Part shown: piece by piece, positions 10,761-21,275 of the stretch
Layout of the letters: each line of letters starts with the position of its first letter
Numbering within the stretch: position 1 is the stretch's first letter
Assembly (NCBI GenBank): GCA_034440575.1
Contig: JAOTOL010001156.1
Coordinates: 248,001 to 312,000, forward strand
Source of the DNA: Imbricaverruca yamaguchii
Lineage: Eukaryota > Arthropoda > Thecostraca > Neoverrucidae
DNA: 64,000 nt
Direction: 5' to 3'
Program-made: the position numbers and the translations under genes
Notes under the pieces: generated by a model
Databases searched by the model: none
Told to the model about the DNA's origin: nothing
What the model saw: only the letters and a program-made list of their open reading frames with translations

Positions 10761-13399
10761 TGCTACTTATAATCGGGATACAGTTAGAAAGGAGACATGA
10801 AGACTTCATAAGCATGCATCAAGCAGGATGTCGGTACTTCATAAAGAAGGATGTCGATTGAGTGTTTAAAAAGTGGTATATTTCACCCTGTTTCACAAAT
10901 AATGTATCACTGGGTCACGGTCACGTGACCTGTGGCAGCTGCTACAGGCTGTGACTGATCGACGACAGGGTCACGGTATGACGCGGGGTCACATGACCTG
11001 TGGCAGCTATCACAGCGTGGGATGCACTCAAGTGCCACTGGTGGATCATGATCAGGAGTGGTGTAATGTTTGATCGAGTGCTTGACGAAGAGTACCATAT
11101 ATTTCGATAAGCCTGACTGAGGGCTCGTTACCATCGCAATAGCGGAACAGTAGCACCGAAACTTCGAGAAACTTCGAAGACCTAGTAAGATAGGTGAAGC
11201 CATTTGACTTTCTACGTAATTTTCATTGATCTAGCGGTTCACTAGCTCCCGAGTTGACAATTTACCACCGCGCCTCCCCCTTCTGGAATCATCAATGCTG
11301 CTGCCTGGCCGATTTCTAGGTAATCTGTCGTCTGTGATTCCTGTGTCAATCATCGTCACCAAGTCATAAAGTGCTTAGGCTTAATAAAATGCCGCAAAGG
11401 CCCATCCAGGTTAAGTCTGTCAATGGAAGATGCCATAAGCCTGATAAAAAGACCCACCCGAACCAACACCATTTCCTAAAGAAGCCGTCCACCAACATCC
11501 CACACACCTATCAATGCCTATCTACCCTAGCTAAATAAACTGACACCTTTGTCGTCTGTGTTGCATGTGTGATCCGTCGTCTGTGATTCCTGTGAACCGT
11601 CGGTGATCCATATGTGATCCACATGTGAATTGTGTGCGACTTCTGTGATCTGTATGTGATGCACACGAGTGCTGATTTAGCTGGTGAATTGTTGGCCACG
11701 TGACCACTCCTGATCAGGGCACGGCAGCCCCGGCTCACGCTCGTATGACGTCACCGTGGCGTGACCAGTGCCGTGCCTCCTGGCGTGCTGGCCGGCCGTC
11801 CGGCGCTTCTGACGTCATTGTGACGTACCGCCGGCGGATTGATGCGCCCGTCGGCCGACCAACGCCACCCGAGGCGGGCATCGCCACAGCCGAGCGCGTC
11901 CAGGCGCGCCAAGTTCGCCGTGCAAACGCTTGGCGCTCACGCATCGTGACGCGGTCGCTGGCAGTCCGCACCCCCGGCACCCCGCTAAGCGACACGCGGC
12001 ATGAACCGGGGTCAAACGTTCAAGGTCACAGGGAGGACGGGCCACCGTTCCTGATGCGATGTACTTCATGACTTATGTTTAAATCGGGGGTGTCACCGAA
12101 AGTTAGTGGAGATCTGGAGGCGGCAACGAAGGCGCAGCAAGGCGTATAGTCTGTTGGATGCTTTATTTTGATGGCGATCGTTGACATGTGGCTCACCGAC
12201 AGACAACCGCCATATGGATTAGCAATTCCGCGAGGAACCATGCGTTAAAACTAACACTGTGTAATCTTTATCCTTTCCAATGGCATTCAGTCCACTAAAT
12301 CTCTCACCGTGTCCGCCCCCCCCCCCCACGCACACATTGTGTAACTAAAAATACCCACCTCCAGATCCAAGGTGGATACTCTTACACTTACAAGTACACC
12401 AGATAGACCTGCTCACGCTGTCAACCTCCCTATTAATCTGCTCTATACATTTCAGAATGTTCGCTAAGTAAGTCCTTCTAGACAGTAGTGCTCAGGCATC
12501 CCCCGCTCCTCCAACATCAGAAAAAGAGCGTCCACTACACTGGCGGAGCGGAAACGCGAGCATCCCCCCACACCGGGTCACAGCTCGGACACCCGACGAT
12601 GAGGACGGGGTGCGGTGCCTCCCGTCATCCCGACACCTCCGCCAACTTCGCACCACCACCTGGCAACTTCCTGTGGCATTCGACGGGGCCACGAGTCCAA
12701 TGAAAGCACAAACGCTGCTAAGCTTGCTCTCCAATTTATCAGCATCGGCAGAGTCCGGTTGGATACTTGGAGTACAGAGTCGCATTTCCATGGTGCACTT
12801 CTTTAACTGCGAACAATGACGCGGAAGGGCAAGATTCAATATCCAAGGTATTTAAATAACAAGGCACCTACACGTATAAGGTGCAATGCAAAGTACGGGT
12901 ACAGGTATAAAACATAACCATAATCAAACATCATAAGTACGTGATAAAGCAGCATCCTACTTCAACTGGCGAACTGGCGAAAAGTGCGTAGGAAAACGAG
13001 ATCCACCAACGAGAGATTGAGCAATCACAACGTGAAAGTTCTTGCATTGCTGATTATGTACCAACTTACGTATTCAGTTCTTTGACGGGTGATAATCCAC
13101 CATGAACACATGCTTACTTGGCGAATCGCGGTTTGCGGTAAACATTGGTATACTACTGAGGCAGGCTAACAATGGTTCAACTGATACTTCTATGCAAAGC
13201 GCACCTCTACGGCGTAAGTTGTGCGTCAGAGCTTTTCTACAGCGTAAGACGTTTCATAGTTATTTTATAGCGCTATGCACCTCCCGTTATGCACCTCTGT
13301 GAATGTCTCTTCCGATGTGTACCACATTAGAGCAATGATCGTGTGTCATCCAACAAAACCACGCCAATCTGACTGTTCCGACTCGGATGACCTGCGCCT
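10761..13399. other. Gene-less stretch
   Basis: No exon was recognised. Noted: an imperfect repeat of GTCACATGACCTGTGGCAGC at 10920 and 10990; repeated TGTGATCC/ATGTGATCC words at 11540-11660, including GTCGTCTGTGATTCCTGTG at 11326 and 11577; a GC-rich block at 11700-12010; a C homopolymer near 12316; and a GC-rich minus-strand frame at 12492-12839 with no recognised domain. Confidence 0.5.
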
Positions 13400-13412
13400 G
13401 CCGTAGGTAAGC

Positions 13413-13592
13413 TTGTTTGTTTATTGGTTGGTTCACGACACACTTTATGCACATTCACGGCTAATGGCGCCGCCCACACTGTTTCGCCGGTGGGCCGCGG
13501 GATTGGGAAATGTCCTGAGTGGCGCTAGAGTCGAACCCGGGACCTTTGGTACCCATAGCCCGACACCTTAACCACTCGGCCATCCCCGCCCC
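13413..13592 (-). mobile_element. SINE2 copy, 13-bp TSD
   Basis: A full SINE2 on the minus strand, flanked by GCCGTAGGTAAGC at 13400-13412 and 13593-13605. Confidence 0.96.
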
Positions 13593-13678
13593 GCCGTAGG
13601 TAAGCCTGAGACATCAGCCGGCCGGCGCTCTCCCACCGTCTGGACGGGCGCGTCTCACCGCACCAGGGGTGGGCTGGC

Positions 13679-13708
13679 CACGTCACGTCACGTCACGTCA
13701 CGTCACGT
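13679..13708. repeat. (CACGT)n microsatellite
   Basis: Five to six copies of CACGT immediately precede a GC-rich stretch. Confidence 0.95.
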
Positions 13709-13989
13709 GCGCATCATGTCCGTCCGGCGCGCCACAAAAACGCCGCGCCCGCCGCCAGCGGACCGTCACGAGGAGGAAAGTGGTGGCGAATTTCCAGCCG
13801 GGACGCCGCAACGCCCGCTGATCGGCGCTAATTTCCCCGGCGATGAGCTACATGTCGTGGGCACTGTGCATGGGTACTCCCCCTTGCTTTTTGCTAAAAA
13901 AAACACGGATTGGTAAGCGAATGAATAGGTCATCGCACCAGAAAAACGACCGCGGACCAGGGCAGAACGAAACGGAACGGAATGGAACG

Positions 13990-14612
13990 GAGGAACGGAA
14001 CACAACACAACACGACACACCACGACACGACACGACACACAGCACACGACACGACACGACACGACACGACACGACACGACACATGATACGACACACGACA
14101 CGACACATGATACGACACACGATACGATACGACACGACACAACACGACACACGATACGACACACTATACGACACACTATACGACACACTATACGACACAC
14201 TATACGACACACGATACGGCACACGATACGGCACACGATACAACACACGACACGACACACGATACACGACACGACACGACACGACACACTATACGCCACA
14301 CGGCACGGCACGACACGACACGATACGATACATAATACGACACCACACACGATACGACACGACACATGACACGACACGGCCCGATACGGCACAATACAAC
14401 ACAACACAACACGACACAACACAGCATGACACGACACGACACGACACGACGCAATACAACACAACACAGCACGGCAAAACACAACACAATACAACACAGC
14501 TGACATGACACGACACGACACGACACGACACGACACGACACATAACGATATGATGCGACACGGCACAACGCAGCACAACACAAAAACGACAAGAAACAAC
14601 GCGAAACGACGC
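13990..14612. repeat. (CGACA)n satellite-like tract
   Basis: About 620 bp of 5-bp CGACA/CACGA words with interspersed TACGA, AACAC and TATACGACACAC variants. It resumes after the SINE2 at 14801-14815. Long open frames on both strands rich in Arg/His/Thr or Cys/Val/Ser are artefacts of the motif, which lacks stop codons. Confidence 0.93.
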
Positions 14613-14614
14613 GC

Positions 14615-14797
14615 GGGGATGGCCGAGTGGTCAAGATGTTGGGCTCTGGGTACAAAAGATCCCGGGTTCAACACTCGCACCGCTCGGGACATTTCCCAAT
14701 CGCGCGGCCCACCGGCGAAACAGGTGGGCGGCGCCATTAGTCGTGAGTGTGCACAAAGTGCGGCGCCGATCACCCAATAAATAAACAAAGGAAACGA
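14615..14797 (+). mobile_element. SINE2 copy inside the (CGACA)n tract
   Basis: A SINE2 with A box TGGCCGAGTGGTCAAG and B box GGTTCAACAC. The flanks share GAAACGAC, a likely short target duplication in low-complexity sequence. Confidence 0.9.
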
Positions 14798-14989
14798 CAC
14801 GACACAAAACGAAATGACGCGGGACCGAGCCCCGGCTGGGCTGGAAGCTGCACCTGGCTGATACGGCATGGGAGCAGCAGGCGCGTGGAGTTGGACGCCG
14901 CTGGACTGCGAGGTACGCCGGTGTGGCAGTGGCACGGCACAGGGACCGGGCTGCAAGTTGACGAGAACAGCTGCTGCTCGCTGGGTCTT

Positions 14990-15151
14990 CTTGGTTGGCT
15001 CTTTGTTCGACGACACATCGACCGTTGAGACATGTAGCGTCGCCAATCTCTCGCGCCGATTAGTCGTGGACGAAGAGTAGCGATATGTTAGACTCGAACG
15101 CACAACCTTTCGATTGTGAGACGAGCAACTTACCCCTAGAGTACTCGTCCC
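14990..15151 (-). mobile_element. SINE1 copy
   Basis: SINE1 tail, body (CGCCAATCTCTCGCGCCG) and head in minus orientation, ending at CTCGTCCCC. No clear TSD. Confidence 0.88.
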
Positions 15152-15194
15152 CTCCCCCCACCCCACCGCTCCCCTCGAATTCAGTCATCACCGG

Positions 15195-15315
15195 CTGTTG
15201 GAATTTGTTTCACGACGCGCCTGCTCTTGGTGTCGATGCGGCGCCAACCTACCACGCCGACTGGTCACGGGCGAAGAGCAGCAACAGGTGCGACTCGAGT
15301 CGACAACTTGTCGGC
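15195..15315 (-). mobile_element. Degenerate SINE1 fragment
   Basis: TTTCACGACG, CGCCAACCTACCACGCCG and GGGCGAAGAGCAGCAACAGG match the SINE1 body with many differences. It is an old copy. Confidence 0.7.
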
Positions 15316-15460
15316 TGGGACGGCCGCCGCAACACCTCACTTCTCGCCCGGCTGCACGGGCGGAATGTCGAGATAGTCGTGACTATGCAGTGGCGGCTCC
15401 ACCGCCGCCGCCGGTCGGAGAGGCCAGACGCTCCATGTCGCTGCTCTCCAAGGAAAGGGG

Positions 15461-15615
15461 GATGGGTAGCCTAGGGGTAAGTTGCTCGTCTCACAATCGA
15501 AAGGTTGTGGGTTCGAGTCCCACCTGTCGCTACTCTTCGCCCGCGACCAATCGGCGTGAGAGATTGGCGACGTTACATGACTGAACGGTCGATGTGTCGC
15601 AAAACCAATAACCAA
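15461..15615 (+). mobile_element. SINE1 copy, 15-bp TSD
   Basis: Flanked by the exact CTCCAAGGAAAGGGG (15446-15460 and 15616-15630). It lies immediately before another SINE1-like copy, whose own flank supplied the target. Confidence 0.95.
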
Positions 15616-15630
15616 CTCCAAGGAAAGGGG

Positions 15631-15822
15631 AAAGTGGTCTAGCGGTAAGTTTCCCGTCCCGCAATCGAAAGATTGTGAGGCGGGCAACTATCTTACCACG
15701 GGCATCCGTCTTACCTGGCGAATCTTACCTGTCGCTGCTCTTCGCCCGCGACCAATCGGCGTGAGAGATTGGCGACGCTACATGACTCAACCGTCGACAA
15801 GTCGTAAAACCAATAACCACCA
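15631..15822 (+). mobile_element. Second SINE1-like copy
   Basis: It begins AAAGTGGTCTAGCGGTAAG, a different A-box variant, with a rearranged middle and then the normal SINE1 body and tail. The right flank CTCTCCAAGTAAA resembles the left target CTCTCCAAGGAAA, so this copy predates the neighbouring SINE1. Confidence 0.8.
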
Positions 15823-16007
15823 CCATCTCTCCAAGTAAACACAGGTTTCGTGCAGTGTTTTAGTAGTAGTAGTTCTTCGTTAGAAACGCGATGTTTGATT
15901 ATAAGAGTAGGGCGTAGAAATTTGTGATGAAAACGGTCCCGCCTAAAGTGCCACGGAAACCATTCCCTTGCGTGTCTGCCTTGACCGCCAGACACACAGT
16001 TCTGATA

Positions 16008-16173
16008 GGGGACGAGTAGCTTAGGGGTAAGTTGCTCGTCTCACAATCGAAAGGTTGTGGGTTCGAGTCTCACCTGTCGCTACTCTTCGCCCGCGACCAA
16101 TCGGCGCGAGAGATTGGCAACGCTGCATGACTCAACGGTCGATGTGTCGTAAAAACCAATGACCAACCAACCA
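16008..16173 (+). mobile_element. SINE1 copy, 14-bp TSD
   Basis: A full-length 166-bp element with the exact duplication ACACAGTTCTGATA at 15994-16007 and 16174-16187. A good reference copy: head GGGACGAGTAGCTTAGGGG, B box GGTTCGAGTC, tail AACCAATGACCAACCAACC. Confidence 0.97.
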
Positions 16174-16187
16174 ACACAGTTCTGATA

Positions 16188-17639
16188 AACTACTTCGGTG
16201 CCGACGGCGAAGGACAGAAGTGTTTGTCAGCGCCTGCCGTCTGCCAGCAGAACTCTGCCCTGGCCAAATATTCCGACAGGCGATCACATCCACACGAACA
16301 AAAAACACAGCCATGCGTATCGAAACATGTGATTTGCCTGCCCAAACCGCCATCAAGGCCAGTGCGGTCTACACAGTTCATATACCTACAGCGGGAAACG
16401 AATTCCAGATTCTACAGCGCAATATCCAACAAAGAGGCAGGTGGTATGCGCCAGAGAGCTAGTCCTCCGATTAAATATTCACTGAACACCATGTTTCCGT
16501 GTCACGAGAGGGGCCGCGGGGCACAGGCACGGCCTTGCCACCCATCCGAAATAGCTGGCCAGCAGACATAATTGCAGCATGGCATGCTCGCCCCGCGAGC
16601 GCGCCAGACAGGGTTGACGTCACAGGTCTGATGGTCGGTGTCCCCCTCCCCCCCTCTTCCCGTCCCGACCGCAGGGGCACGAGGCGGGCAGTTAATTCAA
16701 CATCTGCTTCCTCCGTACAAAAATATCCACTCCTTCCACAGGAAAGCCGGAGCAAAAACATTTAAAGGGGGTGCGAGCCTGCGCGGCGGAGGCGCCCCGT
16801 CAAAACAGCGCACGCGACGGCCGCCTGGCGGCCGCCGGCGCAACCACCGGCGGCGCCCATACGCCACGGCCGGGAGGATCATCTGTCGGGTCGGAGCGCG
16901 CCGATTGGCGCAGCGGCGCCGGCCGCCGACGCCGATTGGACGCACGTGGCAGGTGCCGGCGGCCGGAAGCGGGCTGGTTTGTCACCTGGGCCGACGGGAC
17001 TAGTTAGCCGACGAGCCTGCCGCGGGCCGACCCGGTCACGCGCCAGTGCGCTCACCCGGCCAGCGACCGTGACCTGGGTCGCGGTCACCGGGGCGCCTCC
17101 GGGCCACCAGTTCGGCGCGGCCCGCCCCTGGCACCGCACCGTCTCGCGGGCAGGTGCTATTGACGCGGGTCGGAACCTGTGCGGCGCTCCAGAACCCACC
17201 TCAGTTCACCCATTCACCACGCATAAAACCCTAATTCGATTCGGCAGTTAAGAGCGAGGGGGCCTGTGACGGAGTGCGTTCCGATCATCAAGCAGCCACA
17301 ATAAATAGCACACAGCCCTGCTGGGAAAAACCTGCACAACTTCCACTGATCTTGACTTCACATTGTAACTACATGAGCGGCTTCCCAGCAAAACAACGGC
17401 ATTCCTCACCTTCAGGATGCAAACGATGGTTAGCCATCGACCATTAGCCTGCACACGGCAGGGTCCGTTATCTTCTGAACAGGTGTGCCAGCGGGCCTAT
17501 GAACAACCCATCTGGATTTGGGATGTTTTTATGAGGGCCTAATGTACTATGAACTACTGTGGGTTCTTGTTTAAGGTGTTCTATACTACGCTTTAATTGC
17601 GAAACCTTTGGACGCTCCACAGTCAGGGAGCTAATCCAA
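16188..17639. other. Gene-less stretch with a GC-rich block
   Basis: No exon was assigned. About 16770-17200 is very GC-rich and CpG-dense with open frames on both strands and no recognised domain. It may be an island-like control region or an unrecognised exon. Confidence 0.5.
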
Positions 17640-18415
17640 GACAGAAAAGTGACAGACACAGACACGGACACAAAGGGAACAGGTCACGGACAGGGGCAGA
17701 GACAGGAAGAGATTGAGAAAAAGAAAGACAAGTAGATGGACAGGGAAAGTGGAGATGGAGAAGAATGAAGGAAGACAATGGAGAAAATTGGAGAAGAAAA
17801 ACGGGAGAGGGAGAAAACGTCAGGAGGAAAGGGGAGAGTGTGAGAGGCAGAGGGAGAAGACAGATGGAGAAAAGAAGAAAGGGAGAAAAGAGGAAAGGGA
17901 GAAAAGGCGAGAGGGAGAAAAAGTAAAAGGGGGAAATTAGACAGGGAGACAGAAAGAAAGGGGAGGGTTCGTTCCTTAAGTTTTTGGGCGCTTCGACCAG
18001 CCAGAGCATACGCGCCCATAAGTCGGAGTGGGAGAGGGAACGTCAAAAAAGAAGGAGGGAGAGGGAGAGGGAGAGGGAGATACAGAGAAAACCAGAGCGA
18101 GACACAAAGCGAGAGGAGGAGAGGGAGGAACAGGGAGAGGGAGGGACAGGGTAAGACAGAGGATGGGGAGGAGGACAGAGGACAGAGGAGGGAAGGAGAT
18201 GGAGAGAGACTGCGGGGGATGGAGAGGAGACGGCGGGCACGAAAGGGAGGGAGAGTGGAGAGGGAGAAAGAGAGAGGAGAGGCGGAGAGGGAAAGCAAGA
18301 GGGAGAAGAGGAGACGATGCGGAAGAGGAAGAGCGAGAGAGAGAAAGGAAGAGAGGAGGGATATGAAGCGATAGGGAGAGCGAAAGCAAGAGAGAGATGG
18401 AGGAGATAAAATGGT
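17640..18415. repeat. Purine-rich (GGGAGA)n-like tract
   Basis: Nearly 780 bp of A/G on the plus strand, dominated by GGAGA/GGGAG words. It is interrupted by a decayed SL element at about 17960-18020. Open frames rich in Arg/Glu/Lys (plus) or Ser/Leu/Pro (minus) come from composition. Confidence 0.93.
17960..18022 (-). mobile_element. Decayed SL element
   Basis: TTTTTGGGCGCTTCGACC and ACGCGCCCATA form the same stem as other SL copies. It is inserted in the purine tract. No TSD is recognisable. Confidence 0.7.
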
Positions 18416-18717
18416 ACAAAGACAGAGGACAGCAGAAGAAAGGGCGACAGATAATATTTTGCCTGGATGCACTTCTGCCTTCACTAATCGATGTTTGTAC
18501 AACTTCCAGAACGTGACAGATGGTGCTTTCGCAATTCAAGTGCTTTCCATGGTGGTCGTTCTGCCATGCAACACAAAAAGATGCGCCGAGACCACTTTGA
18601 AGTTGGCAGGAAGAGGTGCCACTCGGACGATTTCGACTGTGCCTACTTCCAATTCACAGTCAACTCTCAAAAACTCCCATTCACTGCCAAAATAATATTT
18701 TAAAAAACTTCTGTGTG

Positions 18718-18763
18718 TGTGTGTTTGTTTAGGGCATACCGTTTGGTCATTTAGCGCCCACCA
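18718..18763 (-). mobile_element. Partial SL element
   Basis: TTTAGGGC and GGTCATTTAGCGCCCA are present, but part of the first stem arm is deleted. Confidence 0.6.
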
Positions 18764-18939
18764 GTCAGTTTCGGGTATCTTTAGGAAACAGCCATGATTG
18801 TTTGCAGTCAACAACAACATATCTCAACGTCGACTCGGCTGTTAGCCATCCGACGAATCACCAAGACGTAGATCACCGGCCAGAATGCACCTGTCATGCT
18901 AATCAGTACGTCTGCTGCACCCCTCATTACGGCTGTCGT

Positions 18940-19988
18940 GCCCCTCAGTACGTCCGTGTCCTCAGTGCGTCTGCCCACCCCTCAGTACGTCTGCCGTGTC
19001 CCTCAGTACGTCTGTCGTGTCCCTCAGTACGTCTCCGTGTACTACTGTTGCCCAATCATCATAGCTGTTCTACATTTTTATGGCGCTGTTGCCGGCAGCG
19101 TGTCGTGCCCCTAGCGTTCCCAGTTCTCTCCCTCAGTACGTCCGTGTCCCTCAGTACGGCGCCGTGTCCCTCAGTACGTCCGTGTCCCTCAGTGCGTCCG
19201 TGTCCCTCAGTACGTCTGACCCCTCAGTACGTCCGTGTCCCTCAGTACGTCCGTTTGTCCTCAGTACGTCCGTGTCCCTCAGTACGTCCGTGTCCCTCAG
19301 TGCGTCCGTGTCCCTCAGTACGTCCGTGTCCCTCAGTACGTCCGTGTCCCTCAGTACGTCCGTGTCCCTCAGTACGTCCGTGTCCCTCAGTACGTCCGTG
19401 TCCCTCAGTACGTCCGTGTCCCTCAGTACGTCTGTCGTGTCCCTCAGTACGTCCGTGTCCCTCAGTGAGTCTGTCGTGTCCCTCAGTACGTCCGTGTCCC
19501 TCAGTGCGTCTGCCGTGTCCTCAGTGCCCTCAGTGCGTCTGTCGTGTCCCTCAGTACGTCGTGTCCCTCAGTACGTCTGTCGTGTCCCTCAGTGCGTCTG
19601 TCGTGTCCCTCAGTACGTCTGTCGTGTCCCTCAGTACGTCCGTGTCCCTCAGTGCGTCTGCCGTGCCCCTCAGTGCGTCCGTGTCCCTCAGTGCGTCTGC
19701 ACCCCTCAGTACGGTGTCCCTCAGTACGTCTGCGTGTCCTCAGTGCGTGCGTGTCGTCTGCCGTGTCCTCAGTACGTCTGTCGTGCCCTCAGTACGTCCT
19801 CAGTACGTTGTTTCTCAGTACGTCCGTGTCCCTCAGTACGTCTGTCGTGTCCCTCAGTGCGTCTGTCGTGTCCCTCAGTACGTCCGTGCGTGTGCTTCCC
19901 CTCAGTGCGTCTGTCGTTCCGTCGTGTCCCTCAGTGCGTCCGTGTCCCTCAGTGTGTCTGCCCACCCCTCAGTACGACCGCCGTACCG
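18940..19988. repeat. 18-bp minisatellite with 21-bp variants
   Basis: About 1 kb of CCCTCAGTACGTCCGTGT and variants (CAGTGCGTC, GTCTGTCGTG). Long frames rich in Ser, Val, Arg or Pro in three phases reflect the repeat, not a protein. It lies directly against the GC-rich block at 19990-20560. Confidence 0.95.
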
Positions 19989-19989
19989 G

Positions 19990-20560
19990 GTGCACCTGCC
20001 GTCCCCCGAGGCCTGCCTGCCGCATCCTCCAGTGCATCCGCTCTGCCTGTCGCCAAGTCCACCGTACAGCGCGGTGTCTCTGCCAAGCCGCTCGGTGCGC
20101 ATGCCACGGCACACACCAGCGCTCTCAACAGCAGACCCGCCGCGGTGAGCACGGCACTGATGCGCGCCACGGCGGCGTCAGTCGGCTCGCGACGCCCGCA
20201 CAGGAGCGGCTGCCGCCCGCGCGCCGCCGCCGCCGCCGCCGACTCGCCCCCCGCCTTCACTTACGACAAATTATCGGCTATTGGAAGTATTGAACCCGGC
20301 TGGCGGCCAGGTGAGGCGACGCGGTCGGCCGTGACGTCACTGCGCGGTCAGCCGTGGCGTCGCGCATGGTCGCGGGCGCAGAACCGACCACATCCTTCCC
20401 GGCGCCGGCCGGACCCTGCCCTCTGCGGCGGCGGCCGGCCGCCGCCCGACATCTAGCGGCCGGCGGTGAAAGCCGTGGTTGGCCGGTCGGCCGCCGCAGT
20501 GCGGCGGCGCGGCAGGTGTGTGGGGCCCGTACACCGGAGAAGCCGGGCCAGCTCGTCACG
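19990..20560. other. GC-rich block, possible exon region
   Basis: A CpG-dense, GC-rich segment. A minus-strand frame at 19949-20260 (ISAVLTAAGLLLRALVCAV) has a helical, Ala/Leu-rich look, but I cannot match it to the end of URB1, and its 5' edge lacks a good acceptor. It remains unassigned. Confidence 0.35.
20265..20299 (-). CDS. Possible small exon (donor-supported)
   Basis: On the minus strand, a 35-nt segment ends at TTTGTC before GTAAGTG, a strong 5' splice site. It follows CTCACCTGGCCGCCAG, an acceptable 3' splice site. Entered in phase 0, which is what the upstream 26.3 kb candidate exon would supply, the frame is open (PGSILPIADNL). No homology was recognised, so it may be chance. Confidence 0.25.
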
Positions 20561-20642
20561 CAACATCGGCTCCTCAGAGGCGAGCTCCGCCTGATGCGTG
20601 CGCCGACAGGTCAGCCCGTGACAGCTGGTAACCATGCCGACA

Positions 20643-20816
20643 TGGGGGATGGCCGAGTGATTAAGGTGTTGGGTTATGGGTACGAAAGGTCCCGGTAGTC
20701 GCAACGCTCGTAACATTTCCAAATCCCGCGGAACACTGGCGAAACAGTGTGGGCGGTGCCATTAGCCGTGAACGTGCATAAAATGCGTCGTGAATCAGCC
20801 AATAAACAAACAAACA
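20643..20816 (+). mobile_element. SINE2 copy with damaged B box
   Basis: The head GGGGATGGCCGAGTGATTAA and the body are intact. The B box region is reduced to CCCGGTAGTCGC, so this copy probably cannot be transcribed by pol III. No TSD found. Confidence 0.88.
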
Positions 20817-21089
20817 ATGGCAACATGAGGTCTGATCTAAGCCAACCGGAGCTTCAGACTCAGCCACAGAAATTCGGCGGGGAATGTAGTAATGCATACA
20901 TATGTACACACATATACACAGGGATGGACCCAGGGGAGTCCGAAGGAGGCGACTGTCTCTTTCAGTGTACAATAATTGATCATGTGGCCTGGAAATTCAC
21001 AGTTAATGGAATTGTGTTATTTCATCCTTGTCTTAGGTTTTACCATTTTGCCACATGTGTGGGTGAAGAAAAAAGGTGGTTAGGGAATA

Positions 21090-21200
21090 GAAAAAGATAA
21101 AAAAAAAAAAAGAAACACAAAAAAGGTTTAAAAAGAAAGACTTTCCCCTCAATCACCTACATTTTTAAAAATTTAAAGAAGTATATAAAAAAAAAAAAAA

Positions 21201-21252
<52 letters not shown>

Positions 21253-21275
21253 AAAAAAAAATTTTTTAAACATGG
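21090..21275. repeat. A-rich low-complexity tract
   Basis: Long A runs (about 21188-21250 is nearly pure A) grade into TTAAAAAAAAATTTTTT. It could be real or a consensus error. Sequence confidence here is low. Confidence 0.8.

Noticed and set aside
13766..15166. A 466-codon Cys/Val/Ser/Arg-rich minus-strand frame
   Set aside because: It is the (CGACA)n tract and a SINE2 translated; the motif simply lacks stops.
16008..16080. Functional tRNA genes at SINE heads
   Set aside because: A and B boxes are present but the acceptor stem does not close, and each head is joined to a conserved SINE body and tail with TSDs.
18802..20456. Two plus-strand frames of about 450 codons rich in Ser, Val, Pro, Cys
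   Set aside because: They are translations of the 18-bp minisatellite in different phases. No domain, start context or splice support.
21188..21250. A-rich tract as a retroposon poly(A) tail
   Set aside because: No element body or target-site duplication beside it. The low-complexity surroundings suggest slippage or sequence error.
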